Shown in pieces: positions 7,734-13,468 of a stretch of 13,468 nt of DNA; position 1 is the stretch's first letter; each line of letters starts with the position of its first letter. Made by a program: the position numbers and the translations under genes. The notes beneath the pieces were generated by a model. That model was not told the DNA's origin. It saw only the letters and a program-made list of their open reading frames with translations, and searched no databases. Source of the stretch: Methanomicrobia archaeon (GTDB lineage: Archaea > Halobacteriota > Syntropharchaeia > Alkanophagales > Methanospirareceae); NCBI GenBank assembly GCA_016928455.1, contig JAFGKP010000047.1, positions 1 to 13,468 of the forward strand, read 5' to 3'.

Positions 7734-7886
7734 ATGGAGCAGAGCGCGAGCGGACATAAACATAAGAGCAAACCTCTTGACATACCACCGGCGAAATTCT
7801 GCAAACGCGAATGGGGCAAACCGTGCCCGGGTAATTGTAACATCTGCGTTATGCAATACCTGATGGGACAGACCGGTTTCGGGTAA
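7734..7886 (+). CDS. Small four-cysteine protein (50 residues), hypothetical
   Basis: The frame is also open further upstream, but the ATG at 7734 is preferred because the strong TATA box at 7695-7710 would start transcription almost on it. The 50-residue product begins with a basic, His/Lys-rich stretch (HKHKSKP) and has four cysteines spaced C23-x7-C31-x3-C35-x2-C38, with the core KREWGKPCPGNCNIC. Such spacing suits binding of one zinc ion or an Fe-S centre. There is no signal peptide or membrane helix, so it is probably cytoplasmic. It has its own promoter and lies just upstream of the CBS-formate dehydrogenase operon, on the same strand. I do not recognise the family. The non-random Cys/Pro/Gly core and good promoter argue that it is real, but its shortness leaves doubt. 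Confidence 0.6.
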   Translation: MEQSASGHKHKSKPLDIPPAKFCKREWGKPCPGNCNICVMQYLMGQTGFG

Positions 7887-7968
7887 GGTGGTGCAAGAGT
7901 GTTCCGTCTCTTCTCCGTTTTCCTGGCGCCATGCCGACTCGATCTTCATGCTGCCCGTGGGCGGTACC

Positions 7969-7984
7969 GCAAAGCTTTTATAAT
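7969..7984 (+). promoter_or_regulatory. BRE/TATA promoter of the CBS-formate dehydrogenase operon
   Basis: CGCAAAG followed by CTTTTATAAT is a good BRE/TATA pair. Transcription would start near 8005-8008, giving about a 22-base leader to the ATG at 8029, with the ribosome-binding site AAGGAG (8014-8019) inside it. Confidence 0.6.
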
Positions 7985-8028
7985 ACCAATACCGAATGGT
8001 AAGATCAATGGCGAAGGAGCGATTAGCA

Positions 8029-8451
8029 ATGAAAGTAAAAGAACTGCCGATATTTGATGAATTTATTCGAGTCCGCGGCGATACGTTCATTAATGAGGCC
8101 GCGGCACTGATGGTTGACGAGGGGGTTATGGATGTCATTGTCATTGATGACAAGGACAGAGTGATCGGGGTGGTCACGCTGTTCACCCTCCTGGAGCAGG
8201 TCCTTGCGAAGGGGCTCGATGCGAGTCGCGTCACCTGTGGCGAGATTGTGTCCCGGAATTATGCCACGATAACGAAAGATTCCGACGTCACCCAGGGTAT
8301 CACCAAATACATGGCGACCCAGGTGAGTGAGGGCAGTGATATCCCGGGCTTAATCGTCGTTGACGGCGATAGATTGGTGGGGCTCCTCTCGGTAGGCGAT
8401 ATGCTTGCCGCGGTGACCTCACGCCGGCAGTATAAATTTTCCATGCTATGA
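8029..8451 (+). CDS. Two-CBS-domain protein
   Basis: The protein is 140 residues and consists almost entirely of a tandem CBS (Bateman) module. The first CBS lies at about residues 5-60, with the pattern INEAAALMVDEGVMDVIVIDD...VIGVVT; the second at about 68-130, ending LIVVDGDRLVGLLSVGDML. Such pairs usually bind adenosine nucleotides (AMP, ATP, SAM) and control a partner, so a cytoplasmic regulatory role is likely. Start choice: ATG 8029 has AAGGAG at 8014-8019 with a 9-base gap. In-frame ATGs at 7996 and 8008 are alternatives; 8008 would fit a leaderless message. The stop overlaps the start of the formate dehydrogenase-like gene by four bases (ATGA, 8448-8451), implying translational coupling and a functional link. 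No effector domain is attached, so it may act in trans on the downstream enzyme or membrane protein. Confidence 0.92.
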   Translation: MKVKELPIFDEFIRVRGDTFINEAAALMVDEGVMDVIVIDDKDRVIGVVTLFTLLEQVLAKGLDASRVTCGEIVSRNYATITKDSDVTQGITKYMATQVSEGSDIPGLIVVDGDRLVGLLSVGDMLAAVTSRRQYKFSML

Positions 8452-10862
8452 AGCAGGTGCACACCGTATGCCCTTATTGTGGTGTTGGCTGCGGGCTGGC
8501 GTGTCAGGTCGATGAGGAGCGTCATGAAATTGTAGCCGTTAATGGCGTTCCGGACCACCCGGTCAGCCAGGGCTTCCTCTGTGTGAAAGGGAAGACCTCA
8601 CACGAGCTGGCGAAGCATCCTGACCGACTCACCGAGCCACTGAAACGCGCAAAAGGAACCGGTGAGTTCACGCCTGTATCGTGGGATCAGGCGATCACAG
8701 AGATCGCCGAACAGCTCCTCGAGATTCGGAGGATCTACGGTCCGGACTCTATCGCCTTCTTCTCCTCATCACGCTGCACGAACGAGGAGAATTATCTGGT
8801 ACAAAAACTCGCTCGGATCGTTATCGACACGAATAACATTGATAACTGCGCCCGACTCTGTCACTCCACGACCGGTGTGGGCTTATCACAGAACCTCGGC
8901 TCGGGCGTGATGACTAACTCCATCAACGACCTTGAAGAAGCGGATTGTATCCTTATTTTCGGCGCGAACAGCACCGAAGCGCATCCACTGATCGGGAAGC
9001 GGATCTTGAACGCGAAGAAACGGGGCGCATTCATCGTCGTTATCGATCCCCGACGAACATTAACCGCACGCAAGGCGGATATCCATCTCCAGCTCCGGCC
9101 CGGAACGGACTCGGCGCTCATCAACGGCTTCATCAAGACCATTATCGATCGCCAACTTCATGATTCTACCTTTATTGCAGATCGCACGCTCGGATTTACG
9201 AACCTCGCATGGACCGTACGGGAGTATACACCTGAGCTGGTGGAAGAGATAACGGGCGTGCCACAGGATCTGTTCCTCAAAGCTGCGCTGCGCTATGGCG
9301 AGGCGGATAAGGGCTGTATTTGCTATGGCATGGGTATTACGCAGCACGCAACGGGCGTTGAGAATACCGTGAATCTCTGTAATCTGGCCATGCTCACCGG
9401 CAACTTCGGGAGACCGGGTACCGGCGTTAATCCGCTACGCGGCCAGAACAACGTCCAGGGTGCGGGCGATATGGGTGTTCTTCCTGATTGCTACCCCGGA
9501 TATCGCGTGATCACCGGCGGTACCGCGGCAGAGATGAACGAGTTCTGGGGCGTAACCACCGTGCCGTCCCGGTTCGGGCTCACCTCGACGGAGACGATGG
9601 AAGCCATCCCGGAGAAGGTGCGGGCGTTATACATTATCGGCGAGAATGTTGCACTCTCGCATCCGATGCTCCATGAGATCAGGAGACTGCTCCAGCAGTT
9701 AGATCTGCTCGTCGTGCAGGACATCTTCCCCACTGAGACGTCGTGCTATGCAGACTATATCCTCCCGGCAGCATGCTGGATCGAGAAAGACGGTACGTTC
9801 ACCAACACTGAACGTCGTATTCAGCGGATACGGAAGGTGCTCGAGCCGCCGGGCAACGCGTTACCGGATCATGAGATCATCTGCCGACTGGCCGCGGCAC
9901 TGGGCGATCATGAGCATTTTCAGTATGCAACGCCCGAGGAGGTCTTCGCGGAGATTCGACGGGTCGTACCGCAGTACGCAGGAGTAACGTATGAACGTCT
10001 CGAGCCGTTTGGGCTCCAATGGCCGGTGGATGAGGTTCATCCCCAGGGCTGTACGGTACTCCACGAGCACCGGTTCTCGACCAGCGATGGCCTGGGCCGG
10101 TTTTACCCCATTTATTACAATCCACCACGCGAAAAGACCGATGAGCTCTATAACTTCATTCTGCTCACCGGTCGAACCTTGATGGATTACAACACACGCA
10201 CCATGACCGGGAGAGTTCCTTCACTCACGAGAAAAGTGCGGGACCCCCGCCTCGAGATCCATCCCTGGGATGCCGAGGCCATCCATGTGCAGGAAGATGA
10301 TCCAGTGCGGATACGATCGCGAATCGGTGAGATCAAAGCGCGCGTTATGATCACCGAGGATATTCGTCCGGGCTGTGTCTTCATGCCGTTCCATTACAAG
10401 GAGATACCGGTCAACTACCTGGTCATCCCGCACCTCGACTTCCTGGCGAAGATACCCGCCTTCAATGTCACCCCGGCACGTGTAGAGTTCGATACTGAAT
10501 TAGCAGCACTGGCACGCGATCATGAAGAGCTCGTGCCTGACAAGGACAACATACTCGCCGCGTTCATCTACACCTGTATGATCCAACTGGGCTGGTCGCC
10601 CGTGGTCACGTCCCTCGGCGTTGACCACCACACGTACACCTTTCGGCATCGCGAGAACGGGCAGGAGCTGGAGATTGACGCTCAGCGTCAGGGCCCTGCG
10701 CTCGACCTCGCCTTTAAACTCAGAGGCCAGGCGACTTCTATCCAGAAAGCATTCAATATGGAGCAGTATGTGAATGACAGCCTCGAGATCATCAACAGGG
10801 ATGCACTGCGGCACCTTATAAGAGAGACCTACCATACTCTTTCGATGGCTTCAAACTCGTAA
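8448..10862 (+). CDS. fdhA: Formate dehydrogenase alpha subunit-like molybdopterin oxidoreductase with C-terminal extension
   Basis: The 804-residue protein is predicted to oxidise formate to CO2, or do the reverse, at a Mo/W-bis-molybdopterin centre with one [4Fe-4S] cluster. The cluster motif is C8-x2-C11-x3-C15 with C45, followed by Lys47, the usual electron-relay lysine. CARLCH places Cys138-His139 where E. coli FdhF has Sec140-His141, so this is a cysteine-type enzyme. The segment NPLRGQNNVQGAGDMG carries Arg331, equivalent to the active-site Arg333. These FDH signatures argue against nitrate reductase or formylmethanofuran dehydrogenase. The MopB C-terminal domain (about residues 560-683) ends near FNVTPARVEF. 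About 120 further residues (684-804) are not part of the usual 680-715-residue enzyme; I do not recognise them. There is no twin-arginine signal, so it is cytoplasmic. It starts inside the stop of the CBS gene and sits 43 bases before the membrane ATPase gene. No FdhB is adjacent, so the electron acceptor is unknown. Confidence 0.93.
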   Translation: MKQVHTVCPYCGVGCGLACQVDEERHEIVAVNGVPDHPVSQGFLCVKGKTSHELAKHPDRLTEPLKRAKGTGEFTPVSWDQAITEIAEQLLEIRRIYGPDSIAFFSSSRCTNEENYLVQKLARIVIDTNNIDNCARLCHSTTGVGLSQNLGSGVMTNSINDLEEADCILIFGANSTEAHPLIGKRILNAKKRGAFIVVIDPRRTLTARKADIHLQLRPGTDSALINGFIKTIIDRQLHDSTFIADRTLGFTNLAWTVREYTPELVEEITGVPQDLFLKAALRYGEADKGCICYGMGITQHATGVENTVNLCNLAMLTGNFGRPGTGVNPLRGQNNVQGAGDMGVLPDCYPGYRVITGGTAAEMNEFWGVTTVPSRFGLTSTETMEAIPEKVRALYIIGENVALSHPMLHEIRRLLQQLDLLVVQDIFPTETSCYADYILPAACWIEKDGTFTNTERRIQRIRKVLEPPGNALPDHEIICRLAAALGDHEHFQYATPEEVFAEIRRVVPQYAGVTYERLEPFGLQWPVDEVHPQGCTVLHEHRFSTSDGLGRFYPIYYNPPREKTDELYNFILLTGRTLMDYNTRTMTGRVPSLTRKVRDPRLEIHPWDAEAIHVQEDDPVRIRSRIGEIKARVMITEDIRPGCVFMPFHYKEIPVNYLVIPHLDFLAKIPAFNVTPARVEFDTELAALARDHEELVPDKDNILAAFIYTCMIQLGWSPVVTSLGVDHHTYTFRHRENGQELEIDAQRQGPALDLAFKLRGQATSIQKAFNMEQYVNDSLEIINRDALRHLIRETYHTLSMASNS

Positions 10863-10905
10863 CTAACGTCAGCATACCTATTACCAACCTGTGGTCGGAA
10901 AGCGA

Positions 10906-12750
10906 ATGAAGAAGCTCTTTGAACTCGAAGTAGCGGGGAATTTGGAGCATTTAGCGCGGATCAGTGCTTTTATCGCCGACTCGCTCCGGAAGCTCGAGGT
11001 GGAGGATAACACGCTCTATGATCTTCAAATGGCCGTTGAGGAGGCGTGCACGAAGATCATCACTCGCGGCTACGTCGAGCAGGCAGGGAAGATCTGGATC
11101 ACCGTTCGGAGGAAAGGACGGAACATACTGGTGAGCATCGCCGATGAGGGCACGCCCGTTGATCCCACTGCTGTTCTCAGCCCCGAGATCGAGCTTGAAT
11201 TGGACGAAGAAGTGCGTAGTGGCGGGGGGAGCTCGTTCATCACGACGCTGGTGGACGCGGTCAACTATGAGCAGAAGGGAGGCAAGAACGTCCTGACACT
11301 GGTGAAGCAGACTGAGAAAAGACACACATTCGGGTTGGAGATGACGGAGCGGCTCATTATCCTCTCGATCATCGGCGTCTTTGCCCTGCTTATGCTCCTC
11401 TCGCTCACCGGACTCGCGCCCTTCAGGATCGCGAACGATGATCTGGAGAACGCGCGGAACATCCTGGAAGGTGTGGGCGTGGAAGGGCTCAGTGCGATCT
11501 TTGCCATTGTCATCTCGCTCACCTTAATGGCCGTCCAGTTCGCGTCACAACAGTACACGCACCGGATCATGGATCTCCATATTAAGAGCATTACCTTCTG
11601 GTCGGTCGTGCTGATCTATCTCGGGAGTCTGCTCTATAATGTCTTCATGCTCGGCACGCTCGCTGAGCCGGTGAACAGCAGTGTCATCGAGATCTCAATG
11701 CTCCTTACCGCTCTCTGCTTCGTTATGCTCGTCCCTTACTTCTTCATCACCATGTTAAGACTCAGGCCCGAATATGTGATCAGCAATCTCCTGACCAGGA
11801 TCGATGCGCACTATCTCGGCACGATCAAGGGGCTCCTGCGTGAGGGTGAGACGCGCATACCAGGCGATGCGGATAAGCTGCTCCCGGTTACTGAGATCAT
11901 TGAGAAGTCAATCGGTAACGGTGACCGCGGCACGGCGCGTTTCGGACTCGGTGAGATTTACAAGAGCTACATGGCAGATCTGAGGAAGGAGACTGAGACC
12001 TACACCACACCGTACTTCCTCGGTCATTTCCTCGGCATCGGCCGTGAGGCGATCATCGAAGCCGACGACGATACGATGGTGCAGGTGCTCGAGATCTTCG
12101 GTAAGGTAGGCACGCGAGCGATTGTTCAGAAGCTGGACTTCACCACGAAGATGGTGCTGGAGAACATTGACCTTATCGGGTTCAAAGTGATGAAGGATTA
12201 CGACGTCGCGACGCAGCAGATGTTCGATTCGCTCCAGGACATGCTGCGGGAGCTGATCACGCTCGATGCGGGAAATGAGGAGCCCATGGATCGAATCTTC
12301 ACCCTGTATCAGGACGCCGCAGACGAACTCTATACGCTGAAGAAGTATCGCATGGTGAAGTATATGGTCAAATCCCTCGGGGCGCTCTTCGAGCTGATGA
12401 CCGAGAAGGGGCACGGGGAGGCCATTGACCGTACAGCCGGCGTACTGGAGAATATCGGGATCTTCGGGGTCAACCTGGATATCCGTGATGTGATCCATCA
12501 GGCGATCCACCTCCTGCATCGCATGGGTGCTGCATCAGCGAAGAGCAACCTGGTCTGGCAGACGCCGAAGGGCGAGCTGCGCATCGCCGAGCGGATCATC
12601 GACCACCTGCTGAAGATCGAGGGTGAGACACTGAAATACAAGTCAAAATCAAAGGAATTCGACGTCATCATTAACGAGATCGAGTATGCGCGTAAGGACA
12701 TCGAGCAGTACCTGAAGAAGGATGTTGATTTCTCCGATTTGTGGTCGTGA
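10906..12750 (+). CDS. RsbW-like ATPase domain fused to a DUF2254-like membrane protein
   Basis: The ATG at 10906 gives 614 residues; GTG 10891 would add five. Residues about 5-135 look like a HATPase_c_2 (anti-sigma kinase, GHKL) fold: an N-box-like helix (DLQMAVEEACTKIITRGY, 39-56), a G1-type ADEG-x-PVDP (79-87) and a degenerate glycine-rich G2 (GGGSSFITTLVD, 106-117). The N-box asparagine is replaced by Lys50, so ATP binding or kinase activity is doubtful. Four membrane helices follow at about 150-170, 194-214, 229-250 and 261-283. The stretch ISLTLMAVQFASQQYTHRI resembles the DUF2254 signature. The remaining 330 residues (284-614) are charged, mostly helical and probably cytoplasmic, with a Lys-rich C-terminus. 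The 43-base gap after fdhA has no clear promoter, so it is probably co-transcribed. It may be a membrane sensor or scaffold for the enzyme; that is inference. The DUF2254 match is from pattern memory and moderate. Confidence 0.88.
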   Translation: MKKLFELEVAGNLEHLARISAFIADSLRKLEVEDNTLYDLQMAVEEACTKIITRGYVEQAGKIWITVRRKGRNILVSIADEGTPVDPTAVLSPEIELELDEEVRSGGGSSFITTLVDAVNYEQKGGKNVLTLVKQTEKRHTFGLEMTERLIILSIIGVFALLMLLSLTGLAPFRIANDDLENARNILEGVGVEGLSAIFAIVISLTLMAVQFASQQYTHRIMDLHIKSITFWSVVLIYLGSLLYNVFMLGTLAEPVNSSVIEISMLLTALCFVMLVPYFFITMLRLRPEYVISNLLTRIDAHYLGTIKGLLREGETRIPGDADKLLPVTEIIEKSIGNGDRGTARFGLGEIYKSYMADLRKETETYTTPYFLGHFLGIGREAIIEADDDTMVQVLEIFGKVGTRAIVQKLDFTTKMVLENIDLIGFKVMKDYDVATQQMFDSLQDMLRELITLDAGNEEPMDRIFTLYQDAADELYTLKKYRMVKYMVKSLGALFELMTEKGHGEAIDRTAGVLENIGIFGVNLDIRDVIHQAIHLLHRMGAASAKSNLVWQTPKGELRIAERIIDHLLKIEGETLKYKSKSKEFDVIINEIEYARKDIEQYLKKDVDFSDLWS

Positions 12751-12753
12751 GCC

Positions 12754-12764
12754 AGGTTTTTCCG
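12754..12764 (+). terminator. Possible weak T-tract terminator after the fdhA operon
   Basis: A run of five T (12757-12761) follows the operon's last stop by seven bases. Archaeal termination often uses short T-runs, but this one is minimal. It is offered only because the convergent gene ends 136 bases further on. Confidence 0.25.
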
Positions 12765-12886
12765 TCGACGAGGAAAGAGGGCCAAGATCCCCCGTGGTGT
12801 TTAGCAAGTTCCTTGACCCTTAGAGCTCTATGAGCCGTGAGATGGCAAGGGCATAAATCTCTGAACGAGCCCGTTTTGCTGATAGC

Positions 12887-13468
12887 TCATAGGTGCGGCC
12901 GTATTCGGCGGAGCGCGACGAGGCTGAGCAGCCCGAACAGAATAGCCAGCCCAAAGAAGTTCAGCGCGGGCACTTTCTCCGATGGCGTGATAATAGCATC
13001 CGAAATGACGGTAATGTAGTGCTCCCGGGTGATCGAATTGCTACCGTTGGCGTTCGTGACGTTGAGAGAGACAGTATAGAGTCCGGGATTCGCATAGGTG
13101 TGTGCAGGGTGTTGCAGCGTATTATTGGTAGTGTTACCGTCGCCGAAGTCCCAGTGCCATGCGGTGATATCTGCTCCTCCAGAAAGATCGGTGAACCGGA
13201 CCGTGAGCGGTGCGGGTCCGGTACGTGGTGAAGCGACGAAGTACGCGACCGGTACGGAATCATTACCGGGTGACATGACGGTAATGAAATCCACTCTGGT
13301 GGCGGAATCGCTACCTCTGGCGTTCGTGACGGTAAGCGAGACAGTATAGAGTCCGGGATTCGCATAGGTGTGGGCCGGGTGTTGCAGCGTATTATTGGTA
13401 GTGTTGCCATCGCCGAAGTCCCAGAGCCATGCGGTGATAGCCGCTCCTCCAGAGAGATCGGTAAACTG
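12887..13468 (-). CDS. Tandem PKD-domain surface protein (C-terminal part, runs off the right edge)
   Basis: The minus-strand frame is open from the window edge to the stop at 12889-12887, giving 193 residues of the C-terminus; an internal GTG is not the true start. It contains the end of one PKD domain (from QFTDLSGG, WDFGDGNTTNNTLQHPAHTYANPG) and one full PKD domain starting near PVAYFVASPRTG with the same motifs. These are immunoglobulin-like folds common in archaeal S-layer and adhesion proteins. After a short linker it ends KVPALNFFGLAIL with a hydrophobic helix and RRIRPHL, a sorting or anchor tail of the kind seen on archaeal exported proteins. It is convergent with the HATPase/membrane gene. 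The number of upstream PKD repeats and the signal peptide are outside the window. Function beyond surface display is unknown. Confidence 0.93.
   Translation of the reverse strand, partial: QFTDLSGGAAITAWLWDFGDGNTTNNTLQHPAHTYANPGLYTVSLTVTNARGSDSATRVDFITVMSPGNDSVPVAYFVASPRTGPAPLTVRFTDLSGGADITAWHWDFGDGNTTNNTLQHPAHTYANPGLYTVSLNVTNANGSNSITREHYITVISDAIITPSEKVPALNFFGLAILFGLLSLVALRRIRPHL
13029..13468 (-). repeat. Near-identical 270-bp PKD repeat units
   Basis: Bases 13071-13198 and 13341-13468 align without gaps at a 270-base (90-codon) offset, with 10 mismatches in 128 bases by my count (about 92% identity). Most differences in the core are synonymous or conservative. The array continues to the right. 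Confidence 0.9.

Noticed and set aside
7553..7843. 96-codon minus-strand open frame after the giant gene
   Set aside because: It overlaps the TATA box and the cysteine protein on the other strand and has no Shine-Dalgarno sequence; the plus-strand reading has better promoter and motif support.
7635..8234. 199-codon minus-strand open frame crossing the small-protein and CBS region
   Set aside because: It is Ser/Thr-rich mirror sequence of the CBS gene and would span two plus-strand promoters; no motif supports it.
8847..8864. Possible selenocysteine site in the formate dehydrogenase
   Set aside because: The catalytic codon at 8859-8861 is TGT (cysteine), not TGA, so no recoding is needed.
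11908..12519. 203-codon minus-strand open frame opposite the ATPase-membrane gene
   Set aside because: It lies wholly antisense to a gene with clear domains, has no ribosome-binding site or family resemblance, and is His/Leu/Arg-rich as expected of a shadow frame.
12828..12892. 8-base inverted repeat CTATGAGC/GCTCATAG between the convergent genes
   Set aside because: The arms are 49 bases apart and short, and one overlaps the stop codon; chance is the simplest explanation.

Overview
The window looks like a chromosome segment of a methanogen- or ANME-related archaeon (Halobacteriota/Methanomicrobia-like). The evidence is archaeal BRE/TATA-type promoters, one apparently leaderless small gene, NosD/CASH beta-helix and PKD surface proteins, a PGF-pre-PGF domain ahead of an archaeosortase-like C-terminal anchor, and a cysteine-type formate dehydrogenase catalytic subunit. 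The exact lineage cannot be fixed from the sequence alone. No rRNA, tRNA, CRISPR array or transposase was seen.

Layout. (1) Positions 1-714, minus strand: the N-terminal part of a secreted protein with a signal peptide, a beta-rich domain and 33-residue thrombospondin-type-3-like Ca-binding repeats; it runs off the left edge. (2) Positions 715-1203: a 489-base divergent intergenic region with a perfect 23-bp tandem duplication, a perfect 11-bp GC-rich hairpin and several TATA-like boxes. (3) Positions 1204-7497, plus strand: one 2097-residue cell-surface protein containing three CASH/NosD beta-helix units, a PKD domain, a NEW3-like domain, a pentapeptide-like solenoid, a PGF-pre-PGF domain, a Pro/Thr linker and a membrane anchor. 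(4) Positions 7498-8028: mostly non-coding, but holding a likely 50-residue four-cysteine protein behind a strong TATA box. (5) Positions 8029-12750, plus strand: a probable three-gene operon of a two-CBS-domain protein, a formate dehydrogenase alpha-like enzyme overlapping it by 4 bases, and a membrane protein joining an RsbW-like (GHKL) ATPase domain to a DUF2254-like four-helix membrane module. (6) Positions 12887-13468, minus strand: the C-terminus of a tandem-PKD surface protein that runs off the right edge.

How the genes fit together. The outer genes form a cell-envelope set (adhesion or S-layer-associated proteins). The central operon joins an oxidoreductase catalytic subunit to two regulatory-looking partners: a nucleotide-sensing CBS protein, and a membrane protein carrying a degenerate histidine-kinase-type ATPase fold. 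No FdhB/F420-binding or electron-transfer subunit lies in the window, so the redox partner is unknown. The operon is the best candidate here for an undescribed system: a formate dehydrogenase-like enzyme with an extra C-terminal domain, possibly controlled by energy charge and linked to the membrane. That role is inference.
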